Source of the DNA: an uncultured Ruminococcus sp.
GTDB taxonomy: Bacteria > Bacillota > Clostridia > Oscillospirales > Ruminococcaceae
Assembly (NCBI GenBank): GCA_947178195.1
Contig: CAMWXM010000045.1
Location: 1-14,935, forward strand
Reading direction: 5' to 3'
DNA: 14,935 bases
Below, piece by piece: positions 1-6,560 of this stretch; positions within the stretch are counted from its first letter, which is position 1, and each line of letters starts with the position of its first letter. The position numbers and the translations under genes were made by a program. The notes under the pieces are model-generated. The model was given only the letters and a program-made list of their open reading frames with translations. It was not told the origin of the DNA and searched no databases.

Positions 1-21
1 GGGGATATTATATATTACAGA

Positions 22-27
22 TATAAT
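22..27 (+). promoter_or_regulatory. possible -10 box of the first gene
   Basis: A perfect TATAAT lies 27 nt before the start codon at 55. The matching -35 box would fall at or before the window edge, so the promoter cannot be completed. The AGGAGG at 42-47 is the ribosome binding site. Confidence 0.35.
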
Positions 28-54
28 CAACAGAAATAATCAGGAGGTAATATT

Positions 55-318
55 ATGGAAATCTGGGATAAAATCAAAGACGTTGCAAACGACGTATCGT
101 CTGAAGCAAAAAGTGTTGCGGAAAAGGCAAAGCTCAAAAATGCTATCCGGTATGAACAACAAAAAATCAATGATTTTTACAGACAAATGGGAGAAAAAAT
201 TTATAATGATAATTCCTGTGCGCCGATAGGCTATGAGGAACAGTTCAGCAGTATTAAAAACTCGGAATCCGAAATAGAAAGACTGAAAAAAGAGCTTTCA
301 AAATATTCTAAAATTTAA
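55..318 (+). CDS. small coiled-coil protein of unknown function
   Basis: The 87-residue product is charged and probably almost entirely helical. Its N-terminal half is rich in Lys, Glu and Ala (DKIKDVANDV, EAKSVAEKAK), and a second helix at about residues 63-83 has heptad-like spacing (ISSIK/IERLKKEL type). There is no signal peptide or membrane segment, so it is expected in the cytoplasm. Clostridial genomes carry many short proteins with a similar N-terminus followed by a zinc ribbon; this one has a single Cys and no ribbon, so it would be a short version of that type (inference). The start is secure: AGGAGG sits 7 nt before the ATG. It stands alone, convergent with the glucokinase gene and followed by its own terminator. 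I do not assign a function. Confidence 0.75.
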   Translation: MEIWDKIKDVANDVSSEAKSVAEKAKLKNAIRYEQQKINDFYRQMGEKIYNDNSCAPIGYEEQFSSIKNSESEIERLKKELSKYSKI

Positions 319-325
319 GGAAAAG

Positions 326-353
326 CCGTACAAAGATTGTGCGGTGTTGCCTT
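326..353 (+). repeat. palindromic short repeat, copy A
   Basis: This 28-nt unit matches copy D at 10554-10581 at 27 of 28 positions. It contains a self-complementary part (arms CCGTACAA and TTGTGCGG around AGA) followed by TGTTGCCTT. Its GCGGTGTTGCCTT end is shared with copy C at 8495-8548 and, in decayed form, copy B at 4255-4293. Four related copies in 15 kb, all intergenic, indicate a dispersed family. This copy lies between the stop codon at 318 and the terminator. Confidence 0.7.
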
Positions 354-362
354 AACACAAAG

Positions 363-402
363 CTGCCTGCCGCTAAATAAAAGCGACAGGCAGGATTTTT
401 TA
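363..402 (+). terminator. rho-independent terminator
   Basis: The arms CTGCCTGCCGCT (363-374) and AGCGACAGGCAG (382-393) pair with one mismatch around a short A-rich loop. ATTTTTTAT follows. The T-tract is only on the plus side, so it serves the small gene at 55-318. Confidence 0.85.
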
Positions 403-426
403 TAACGGCTTTGTAGTGCCGGAAAA

Positions 427-1383
427 TCATTTTGCATTACCAAGAAAAGCTGCTCCGATAATACCAGCGTCATTGCCAAGCTTTGCAATAACAATCTCTG
501 TATTTTTAGGAGAATTTTTCGTATAGACCTCTTGTTTTACAAGCTCCTTTACAGGCAGCAGAAGCGTATCTCCCTCGTTGCACACGCCGCCGCCGATACA
601 GAGAATATCCGGCTGAAAAATGTTAATAGTATTAGTTATACCCACAGCAAGATATTTTATAAATTTATCCACCACCTCTTTAGCGGTTTTATCCCCCATT
701 CTCATTGCGTCAAAGGAGGTTCTTGCGCTGACCTTGCCGTTTCTTTCAGCAGTTATTTTGTGCATTACAGTTTCCTTATCCGCCTCCATAGCCTCATTTG
801 TCATTCGGATAAGACCTGTTGCAGATGAAAATACCTCAAAGCAACCCTTTCTTCCACAGGTACACTGAGGACCGTTTGTATCAATTACCATATGACCTAT
901 CTCAGCACCGGCAAAATTAGAACCGGAGTAAATTTTTCCGTCAATGACGATACCTCCGCCAACGCCTGTACCCAGCGTTATGCATACTGCGTTTTCAGCG
1001 CCCTTTGCAGCGCCAGCCACAAACTCGCCGTAAGCTGCTGCATTAGCGTCGTTTTCAATAAATACAGGCTTATCGATAGATTCCTGTATGTATTTTTTCA
1101 TAGGGGTATTGTCAAAACCTAAATTACAGGAATATTCGATAATTCCTTTTTCGCTGTTTGCAATGCCCGGAGTGCCTACACCGACCCACTGGATATCGTC
1201 AATTGTAATGCCGGCATTTTTTACCGCTTCTAGGGAAACCTTCACCATATCGTCGGCAATTTTCTTTTCAGGACGTGGAAGATTAGTTTTAGTGCTTGCC
1301 TTTGCAACTATCTTGTAATTTTCATCCACTACTCCTGCAACAATATTTGTTCCGCCTAAGTCAATTCCTATATAGTATTTCAT
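427..1383 (-). CDS. glcK: ROK-family glucokinase
   Basis: Predicted to phosphorylate glucose with ATP to glucose 6-phosphate in the cytoplasm. The 318-residue protein has the usual length for ROK glucokinases. Visible landmarks are the N-terminal phosphate loop DLGGTN (residues 8-13), the catalytic Asp in ENDANAAA (D112), the LGTGVGGG loop (137-144), the sugar/metal motif EIGH (161-164) and the zinc-binding CTCGRKGC (174-181) with His164. The ORF can begin two codons earlier, but the SD AAGGAG leaves only 1 nt before that ATG and 7 nt before the ATG at 1383, so 1383 is chosen. It is divergent from the HD-domain and GH13 genes, so glucose released from maltodextrins by the GH13 enzyme would feed it (inference). 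Other hexoses such as mannose or GlcNAc cannot be ruled out. Confidence 0.92.
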   Translation of the reverse strand: MKYYIGIDLGGTNIVAGVVDENYKIVAKASTKTNLPRPEKKIADDMVKVSLEAVKNAGITIDDIQWVGVGTPGIANSEKGIIEYSCNLGFDNTPMKKYIQESIDKPVFIENDANAAAYGEFVAGAAKGAENAVCITLGTGVGGGIVIDGKIYSGSNFAGAEIGHMVIDTNGPQCTCGRKGCFEVFSSATGLIRMTNEAMEADKETVMHKITAERNGKVSARTSFDAMRMGDKTAKEVVDKFIKYLAVGITNTINIFQPDILCIGGGVCNEGDTLLLPVKELVKQEVYTKNSPKNTEIVIAKLGNDAGIIGAAFLGNAK

Positions 1384-1415
1384 TTTCATTCTCCTTATAA
1401 TAACTTCAGCATAAA

Positions 1416-1441
1416 TTATAGCTATTTATTTATAACTATTT
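1416..1441 (-). repeat. tandem 12-mer in the glucokinase leader
   Basis: On the plus strand TTATAGCTATTT (1416-1427) and TTATAACTATTT (1430-1441) form a direct repeat with one mismatch and a 14-bp period. They lie between the predicted -10 box and the SD of the glucokinase gene, a position suited to an operator. The region is very AT-rich, so chance similarity is possible. Confidence 0.4.
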
Positions 1442-1443
1442 AT

Positions 1444-1472
1444 ATGATACCTTAAAATTGTGCCATAGTCAA
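1444..1472 (-). promoter_or_regulatory. sigma-A-type promoter of the glucokinase gene
   Basis: Read on the minus strand: -35 TTGACT (1472-1467), 17-nt spacer, -10 TATCAT (1449-1444). Transcription would start near 1437 and give a leader of about 55 nt. Confidence 0.6.
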
Positions 1473-1545
1473 TAGTTTTTGAAAAATATTTCTGAATATG
1501 GTTAATTTATACAAAAACTTTTTGAATATTTTTACCTAAAAAAGC

Positions 1546-1574
1546 TTGAATTATTTTTGAAAGTATGGTAAAAT
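1546..1574 (+). promoter_or_regulatory. promoter of the HD-domain / GH13 operon
   Basis: -35 TTGAAT (1546-1551), 17-nt spacer, -10 TAAAAT (1569-1574) preceded by an extended TGG. Placed about 30 nt before the ATG at 1607. A shifted TATAAA at 1577 has no well-spaced -35 box. Confidence 0.5.
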
Positions 1575-1606
1575 AGTATAAATAGTGTGCGAAGGGACAG
1601 TTGATC

Positions 1607-2200
1607 ATGAATAAAGATCTGAAAAGCGAATTTGTAGAAACATACAATAATAAGATAACAAGACCCGGTTCAGATAAACTTCTGAATTATATGTTGTCGG
1701 AAAACAGCGATTTCTTTACTGCACCTTCCAGCACACGTTTTCACGGCTCTTACGAAGGCGGTCTTGTTGAACACAGTCTGAACGTTTATCATTGTCTTGA
1801 AGATTACCTTAAAAGACAGCGTACAAAAGAGCTGTATAAAATGGAATATACGGAAGAAAGTATAGCTATTGTTTCGCTGCTTCACGATCTTTGCAAAATG
1901 AATTTTTATGCCGTGGATTACCGCAATGCAAAAAACGAAAAGGGCGTCTGGGAAAAAGTCCCATATTACACTATAAACGACCAGCTCCCTTATGGTCACG
2001 GTGAAAAATCTGTTTATATAATATCAGGCTTTATGCGTCTTACAAGAGAAGAAGCATTTGCTATAAGATATCATATGGGCTTTTCAGGAAACGAGGATAA
2101 AAATTGTATAGGCAAAGCCTTTGAAATGTTTCCTCTTGCATTTGCGCTCAGCGTTGCCGATATGGAAGCGACATATTTCCTTGAAGGATGCCCCAAATAA
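1607..2200 (+). CDS. HD-domain phosphohydrolase, YhaM-like catalytic part
   Basis: The 197-residue cytoplasmic protein is a metal-dependent HD-superfamily hydrolase. Candidate metal ligands and conserved residues are His46 and His56 (in GGLVEHSLNVYH), the HD pair His93-Asp94 in SLLHDLCK, His131 in PYGHGEKS, His156 in AIRYHMG and Asp185 in SVADMEATY. The lead-in FFTAPSSTRFHGSYEGGLVEH resembles the start of the HD domain in YhaM-type 3'-5' exoribonucleases, but the N-terminal OB-fold of YhaM is absent, so nuclease activity is only a suggestion; nucleotide phosphohydrolase is the other main option. The ATG at 1607 is preferred over the TTG two codons upstream because AAGGGA (1592-1597) lies 9 nt before it but only 3 nt before the TTG. 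The GH13 gene follows after 21 nt, probably co-transcribed. Confidence 0.8.
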   Translation: MNKDLKSEFVETYNNKITRPGSDKLLNYMLSENSDFFTAPSSTRFHGSYEGGLVEHSLNVYHCLEDYLKRQRTKELYKMEYTEESIAIVSLLHDLCKMNFYAVDYRNAKNEKGVWEKVPYYTINDQLPYGHGEKSVYIISGFMRLTREEAFAIRYHMGFSGNEDKNCIGKAFEMFPLAFALSVADMEATYFLEGCPK

Positions 2201-2221
2201 AAAAAGAAAGGTTGATTTAAA

Positions 2222-3802
2222 TTGAGTAACTGGTATGATAATGCTATTATTTATCACATCTATCCGCTGGGATTCTGCGGAGCTCCTAAATTTAACGAGG
2301 GAGGAGAAGTTCAGTACAGACTGGATAAGCTTATAGACTGGATTCCGCATCTTAAAGAAATGAACGTTGATGCAGTATATCTTGGTCCTATATTTGAATC
2401 TGTTGAGCACGGATACGATACTATCGACTATAAGACTGTTGATAGACGTCTGGGCGATAATAATTCCTTTAAAAACATCTGTCAGAAGCTTCACGAAAAC
2501 GGCATTAAAATTATTTTAGATGGTGTTTTCAATCATGTAGGAAGAGGCTTTGACAAATTCAAGGATATTCAGCAAAACGGTCAGAGCTCCCCTTACTGCG
2601 GCTGGTTCCATAATCTGAATTTCGGAGGAAATAGTCCATGCGGCGACAATTTCTGGTATGAGGGCTGGAACGGTCATTATAACCTTGTAAAGCTTAATCT
2701 GAGAAATCCGGAAGTATGCGATTTTCTTATAGATATCGTTGATTTCTGGATGAATGAATTTGATATTGACGGTATCAGATTTGATGCTGCCGACTGTATA
2801 GAATTTGATTTCTTTAAAAGAATACGCTCTCACTGCAAGAGCAAAAATCCACAGTTCTGGCTTATGGGCGAAATAATTTTTGGCGACTATAAGCGCTGGG
2901 CAAACCATGAAATGCTTGACAGCGTTACAAACTACGAATGCTATAAGGGAATTTATTCTTCACACAATACGAAAAATTATTTTGAAATAGATTATTCCAT
3001 TAACCGTCAGTCGGGAAGCAATGCTATTTATCCCGGCATAAACTTATACAACTTCGTTGACAATCACGATGTAAACCGTATTGCAAGTACTCTTACCAAC
3101 CCGGAGCATATTTACAATGTTTATACACTGCTTTATACTATGCCGGGTATTCCGTCAATTTATTATGGCGGCGAATATGGCGTCAAGGGTGTTAAGGAAA
3201 ATAACTCGGACGACAATTTAAGACCATGCCTTAATCTTGGCAATATGTCATCTGAAAACACCAGACTTTATTCTCATATCGTAAAGCTAGGTAGAATCTA
3301 TAAGGCATATCCCGCTCTGAGAACTGGTAAATATCATACTATTATAATAAGAAACCAGCAGATGCTGTTCTTAAAGGAGCTTAACGAACAGAAAATCTAT
3401 GTTGCTCTCAATCTGGAGGACAGAGATTTCGACCTTTGCTTTGGTACTGACAAAAAGGCTCTTGTTGACGTTATCAGCGGAAATATGGTAAATGTCGAAA
3501 ACGGAAACGCTTATATTAAAATGCCGCCATTCTCATCTATGATAATCGTTGAGGATAACCTCTTTAATGAAGAGCCGGAGGCTGTACCGGAAGAAGCGCC
3601 GAAGGAAACCGAAATTAAAATCGGCGGAAGATACCGTCATTATAAGGGTAAGGAATACGAGATCGTTTCTATTGCAAAGCATACCGAAACTCTTGAAGAA
3701 CTTATCGTATTCAAATCAGTTGAAAACGGCGAAATGTGGGTAAGACCTAAGTCGCTGTTTGTGGGTATTGTTGACGGAAAGCCAAGATATACTCTGCTTT
3801 AA
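2222..3802 (+). CDS. cytoplasmic GH13 alpha-glucan hydrolase with C-terminal DUF1653-like domain
   Basis: The 526-residue product has a GH13 (beta/alpha)8 barrel at about residues 1-365. Region I is DGVFNH (100-105), the nucleophile Asp188 is in GIRFDAAD, the acid/base Glu217 in LMGEI, and the transition-state Asp283 in FVDNHD, so the full catalytic triad is present. A C-terminal beta domain ends near 445. An acidic Pro/Glu linker (449-465) joins it to a final domain of about 60 residues (YRHYKGKEYE, KHTETLEELIVF, WVRP) that fits DUF1653. There is no signal peptide, so it should act on imported maltodextrins or glycogen fragments, with the neighbouring glucokinase taking the glucose. The start is TTG at 2222: GAAAGG is about 10 nt upstream, NWYDNAIIYHIYPLG is the family's usual beginning, and the first ATG comes only at residue 47. 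Exact specificity (neopullulanase, maltodextrin glucosidase, amylase) is open. Confidence 0.9.
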   Translation: MSNWYDNAIIYHIYPLGFCGAPKFNEGGEVQYRLDKLIDWIPHLKEMNVDAVYLGPIFESVEHGYDTIDYKTVDRRLGDNNSFKNICQKLHENGIKIILDGVFNHVGRGFDKFKDIQQNGQSSPYCGWFHNLNFGGNSPCGDNFWYEGWNGHYNLVKLNLRNPEVCDFLIDIVDFWMNEFDIDGIRFDAADCIEFDFFKRIRSHCKSKNPQFWLMGEIIFGDYKRWANHEMLDSVTNYECYKGIYSSHNTKNYFEIDYSINRQSGSNAIYPGINLYNFVDNHDVNRIASTLTNPEHIYNVYTLLYTMPGIPSIYYGGEYGVKGVKENNSDDNLRPCLNLGNMSSENTRLYSHIVKLGRIYKAYPALRTGKYHTIIIRNQQMLFLKELNEQKIYVALNLEDRDFDLCFGTDKKALVDVISGNMVNVENGNAYIKMPPFSSMIIVEDNLFNEEPEAVPEEAPKETEIKIGGRYRHYKGKEYEIVSIAKHTETLEELIVFKSVENGEMWVRPKSLFVGIVDGKPRYTLL

Positions 3803-3808
3803 GATATT

Positions 3809-3914
3809 ATTAGTATTAAGTAATCTGACTTCTTCATTAATAATTCTTTATACTTTAAGCTGACGCTGCTCAGAGGGTGAATCATGCCTTTGCGCAGCGC
3901 CGCTTAATACTAAT
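3809..3914. repeat. 106-bp inverted-repeat element with internal hairpin
   Basis: Perfect 12-bp inverted ends, ATTAGTATTAAG (3809-3820) and CTTAATACTAAT (3903-3914), enclose 82 nt. Inside, GACGCTGC and GCAGCGCC can pair, continued by AGAGG with CCTTT, giving a strong stem-loop. It begins 7 nt after the GH13 stop codon and codes for nothing. It could be a small non-autonomous element, or a structured 3' UTR of the GH13 mRNA. Confidence 0.55.
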
Positions 3915-3927
3915 CCAGGAACAAATA

Positions 3928-3961
3928 AAAGCGGCGTGAAAAAATTCACACCGCTTTTTTT
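3928..3961. terminator. bidirectional terminator
   Basis: The arms AAAGCGGCGTGAA (3928-3940) and TTCACACCGCTTT (3945-3957) pair with one mismatch around AAAA. TTTT follows on the plus strand and a T-rich tract (TTTTATTTGTT) on the minus strand. It ends both the GH13 operon and the small minus-strand gene at 3975-4076. Confidence 0.85.
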
Positions 3962-3974
3962 GCGCAAAAATCAA

Positions 3975-4076
3975 TTAGTTATTAGAATTGTTTGAGTTGT
4001 TCTGCTGGTTTTTCTGCTCAGAATTCTGATTTTTGCTGTTTGAGTTTGAAGACTGAGAATTTTTCTGATTGTTCAT
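3975..4076 (-). CDS. 33-residue Asn/Gln/Ser-rich protein, possibly spore-associated
   Basis: A short open frame from ATG at 4076 to TAA at 3975, preceded by TTGGAGAAAAACT, in which the SD GGAGAAA is well spaced. The product begins MNNQKNSQSSNSNSKNQ and is almost entirely Asn, Gln, Ser, Lys and Glu, with no hydrophobic residues after Met1, so it must be disordered and soluble. It has its own terminator (3928-3961) and a sigma-G-like promoter (4128-4156), which together argue that it is a real gene. Minor small acid-soluble spore proteins of Firmicutes are similarly short and hydrophilic, so a forespore role is a reasonable guess, but I recognise no specific family. Confidence 0.6.
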   Translation of the reverse strand: MNNQKNSQSSNSNSKNQNSEQKNQQNNSNNSNN

Positions 4077-4127
4077 AGTTTTTCTCCAATTTCTAAATAA
4101 ATTTAGCGGTTAATCGTTCCGCATTAG

Positions 4128-4156
4128 TATTATGGACAGAATTTTCAGAATAATTC
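4128..4156 (-). promoter_or_regulatory. possible sigma-G/sigma-F promoter of the 33-residue gene
   Basis: Minus strand: GAATT (4156-4152), 17-nt spacer, CATAATA (4134-4128). CATAATA fits the forespore -10 consensus CATWMTA, and GAATT differs at one position from GMATR. Transcription would start near 4121, about 45 nt before the ATG at 4076. No good sigma-A -35 box is correctly spaced here. Confidence 0.45.
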
Positions 4157-4205
4157 ACAGAGAATAATAATTTTTAAAAGAAAATCCATAAAATATTTTT
4201 ATATT

Positions 4206-4237
4206 TTCACTTATTATTCACATTTCTGATATATAAT
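4206..4237 (+). promoter_or_regulatory. Pho-box-like promoter of the two-component operon
   Basis: TTCACT (4206-4211) and TTCACA (4217-4222) form a direct repeat with an 11-bp period. Exactly 9 nt after the second unit is a perfect TATAAT (4232-4237). No canonical -35 box is present, which is typical of promoters activated by PhoB/PhoP-type OmpR-family regulators bound just upstream of the -10 box. The promoter at 6501-6554 has the same design. A start near 4244 gives a leader of about 72 nt. Confidence 0.6.
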
Positions 4238-4254
4238 AAAGTCAGCAAACTACA

Positions 4255-4293
4255 AAGGCACAAACATAAGACTCAACTTATGCGGTGTTGCTT
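4255..4293 (+). repeat. palindromic short repeat, copy B (decayed)
   Basis: CTTATGCGGTGTTGCTT (4277-4293) matches the right arm of copy C at 8528-8547 with small changes. The left side (AAGGCACAAACATAAG) keeps only CATAAG, which pairs with CTTATG around ACTCAA. The copy lies inside the predicted 5' leader of the response-regulator mRNA, a few nt before the SD GGGAG. Confidence 0.5.
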
Positions 4294-4315
4294 ATAAATA
4301 AAAGGGAGTGTTAAT

Positions 4316-4996
4316 ATGGCTAAAATACTTGTTGTTGACGATGAAATAAATATAAGGCTTGTTGTAAAAGAATATGCGGAATTTGAAGGCTATGAGGTTT
4401 TTGAAGCTGAAAACGGCATGCAGGCTGTTGAAATGATAAAAAGCAATGATTACGACCTTATTATAATGGATATTATGATGCCGAAGCTGGACGGCTTTTC
4501 GACCTGTAAGGAAATAAAAAAATACAAATCCATTCCGGTAATTATGCTTTCTGCAAGAGGCGAGGAATATGACAAGCTTTTCGGATTTGAACTGGGTATT
4601 GACGATTATGTAGTAAAGCCATTTTCTCCGAAGGAGCTTATGGCAAGAATAAAGGTTGCATTGAAAAGAAATTCCACAAAGGGAAATGATATGCCTGAAA
4701 AAATAATTTTTGAAGGACTTGAAATTGATCTTGCCGGCAGAGAGGTTTACGTTGACAAACAAAAAGCATCAATGACGCCTAAGGAATATGATCTTTTATT
4801 TTTCCTTGTTAAAAATAAAAATTTAGCTCTCACAAGAGACAAACTTTTAGAAGAGGTCTGGGGCTATGACTTTTTCGGCGATGACAGAACGGTTGATACG
4901 CATATAAAAATGCTCAGAAACAGTTTGGGTCCATATAGAAAGTTTATCGTTACTTTGAGAGGAATGGGATATAAATTTGAATATGACGCTAAATAA
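4316..4996 (+). CDS. OmpR/PhoB-family response regulator
   Basis: A 226-residue DNA-binding transcription factor. The receiver domain (about 1-115) has the acidic pocket Asp8-Asp9, the phospho-acceptor Asp52 in LIIMDIMMP, the switch residue Ser79 in VIMLSARG and the conserved Lys101 in VVKPFSP. The C-terminal winged helix (about 128-225) has the usual LTPKEYDLL-type start (MTPKEYDLLFFL), the recognition-helix region DDRTVDTHIKMLRN and the wing RGMGYKF. The start ATG has GGGAG 7 nt upstream. It overlaps the kinase gene by 14 nt, so they form one operon and cognate pair. The OmpR class binds direct repeats about 11 bp apart, as found both in its own promoter and after the kinase gene. The input signal cannot be told; phosphate limitation is suggested only by the box type. 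Confidence 0.92.
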   Translation: MAKILVVDDEINIRLVVKEYAEFEGYEVFEAENGMQAVEMIKSNDYDLIIMDIMMPKLDGFSTCKEIKKYKSIPVIMLSARGEEYDKLFGFELGIDDYVVKPFSPKELMARIKVALKRNSTKGNDMPEKIIFEGLEIDLAGREVYVDKQKASMTPKEYDLLFFLVKNKNLALTRDKLLEEVWGYDFFGDDRTVDTHIKMLRNSLGPYRKFIVTLRGMGYKFEYDAK

Positions 4997-6485
4997 AAGA
5001 CGCTTAAAAAATGCCAGTCTTCGTATAAGGATATGGGAATACTTTATATTTTTTACCGCTCTGGTATTCATTCTCCTGTGGTTTTTTCAGGTGGTGTTTC
5101 TGGAAAGATTTTATGAGGGAATGAAAATAATAAATGTCAAAAATGCTGCGGTCGAAATTGCCGGACATTATGGCGAAGAAGATTACGGTCAGTTATTGAC
5201 TCAGACTTCTTTGAACAACGATATGTGCATAGATATTGTGGATAAATATGGCAGAGTTATTTATTCTAAAGATATTTTAAGTAAAAGCTGCCTTTTGCAC
5301 AGTCCTGAATCGAAAAGAAGTCAGTTTCTGCTTAAATTTAAAAATATAGGAAAATCGGAGATATACTATAAAGAATATAATCCCATAACTAACAGCGATA
5401 TACTTATATACACGTCGGTAATAGGAAGCGTCAGCTCGCCGGAAGCGTTTATTCTGATAAATTCTCCTCTTGTGCCTGTGGGAGCGACGGCGTCTATATT
5501 CAAGCAGCAGTTGCTTATTATTATCGGCATACTTCTTGTCCTGAGCAGCATTATTTCATTTTTTATGGCAAAGAATATTGCCGACCCTATCTCTAAAATC
5601 ACTAAATCGGCAGAACAGATGGCATCAGGAAATTACGATATAAAATTTGAAGGCAAAGGTTATGAGGAGATACAGCGACTTGCCAATACGCTTACCTATG
5701 CGGGACGTCAGATATCAAAGGTGGACGCTATGCAGCGTGACCTTATCGCAAATGTCTCCCACGACCTGAGGACTCCTCTTACAATGCTCAAGGCTTATGC
5801 GGAAATGATAAGAGACCTTTCGGGGGACAATCCTGTAAAAAGAAATCAGCATCTGGAAATAATTATCGATGAGACGGACAGGCTGGCGCTGTTGGTAAAC
5901 GATATGCTTGATCTGTCAAAACTCGAGGGCGGAGACCAGAAGCTTAACTATTCGGAATTTAATATAAAAGAGCTGCTTTCTGATATTATCGTCAAATATA
6001 AAGCTTTATCAGGAAAAAAAGATTATGACATTAGTTTTGAGCCTGATAAGGACGTAACCGTAAGATGCGATATTATCAAGATACAGCAGGTAATATATAA
6101 TCTTATAAATAATGCCATAAATTATACCGGCGACGATAAAAAGGTATTTGTAAAACAGATAAACCGCTCAGATTGCGTAAGAGTTGAAATATCAGATACC
6201 GGAGATGGTATCGCCGCAGACAAAATAAAGCTTATTTTTGAAAAATACTACCGCTCGGAAAATCATAAAAGAGAAATCGTGGGAACAGGTCTGGGACTTT
6301 CTATTGTTAAAGCTATACTTAAAAAACATGGATATAACTTCGGCGTTTTCAGCTCGGAGGGAAAAGGCTCGACTTTCTGGTTTGAAATAAAGGATATTGT
6401 AAAACCGGAAAATACCGAAGAACCACCTAAAAAACAACATAAAAAAATAAACAGCAAAAAAGATGCAAAAGATGTCGTAAAATAG
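4983..6485 (+). CDS. membrane sensor histidine kinase
   Basis: A 500-residue kinase, partner of the preceding regulator. Membrane helices lie at about residues 18-40 and 175-197 and flank an extracytoplasmic sensor of about 135 residues. HAMP (about 198-250) follows, then the H-box LIANVSHDLRTPL with phospho-acceptor His260, and an ATPase domain with N-box (VIYNLINNAINYTG), G1 (DTGDGIA), F (FEKYYRSE), G2 (GTGLGLSIV) and G3 (GKGSTFWFEI). The tail of about 25 residues is very Lys-rich. ATG at 4983 is preferred to the TTG two codons earlier; neither has a clear SD, and translation is probably coupled to the overlapping regulator gene. No terminator directly follows the stop; the next one is at 6646-6672, so the operon mRNA may include the candidate small RNA. 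Confidence 0.92.
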   Translation: MTLNKRRLKNASLRIRIWEYFIFFTALVFILLWFFQVVFLERFYEGMKIINVKNAAVEIAGHYGEEDYGQLLTQTSLNNDMCIDIVDKYGRVIYSKDILSKSCLLHSPESKRSQFLLKFKNIGKSEIYYKEYNPITNSDILIYTSVIGSVSSPEAFILINSPLVPVGATASIFKQQLLIIIGILLVLSSIISFFMAKNIADPISKITKSAEQMASGNYDIKFEGKGYEEIQRLANTLTYAGRQISKVDAMQRDLIANVSHDLRTPLTMLKAYAEMIRDLSGDNPVKRNQHLEIIIDETDRLALLVNDMLDLSKLEGGDQKLNYSEFNIKELLSDIIVKYKALSGKKDYDISFEPDKDVTVRCDIIKIQQVIYNLINNAINYTGDDKKVFVKQINRSDCVRVEISDTGDGIAADKIKLIFEKYYRSENHKREIVGTGLGLSIVKAILKKHGYNFGVFSSEGKGSTFWFEIKDIVKPENTEEPPKKQHKKINSKKDAKDVVK

Positions 6486-6500
6486 CACTGATTTTTTTAT

Positions 6501-6554
6501 TTCAAATTTTTTTCAGCTTATTTTCACAGAGATTTCACAGTGTGAAAGTATAAT
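6501..6554 (+). promoter_or_regulatory. four-unit Pho-box-like array and -10 box
   Basis: Four TTCA units start at 6501 (TTCAAA), 6512 (TTCAGC), 6523 (TTCACA) and 6534 (TTCACA), each exactly 11 bp apart. The last ends 9 nt before a perfect TATAAT (6549-6554). This matches the architecture at 4206-4237, including the 9-nt gap. PhoP of Bacillus binds four such repeats as two dimers (family knowledge). The 15-bp palindrome TTTCACAGTGTGAAA (6533-6547) overlaps the last unit, so a repressor site is an alternative or additional reading. Confidence 0.65.
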
Positions 6555-6560
6555 ATAACC

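Noticed and set aside
532..1318. Several plus-strand open frames (532-828, 620-868, 892-1122, 1088-1318)
   Set aside because: They lie opposite the glucokinase gene, have no SD or family-like sequence, and only mirror its codon structure.
3549..3743. Alternative-frame Arg/Lys-rich 64-residue ORF inside the GH13 gene
   Set aside because: It overlaps the linker and DUF1653 coding region in another frame; no SD.
4144..4159. Additional TTCAGA/TTCACA pair upstream of the regulator promoter
   Set aside because: The period is 10 bp instead of 11 and no -10 box lies 9 nt downstream, so I do not count it as a box; part of it overlaps the sigma-G-like promoter.
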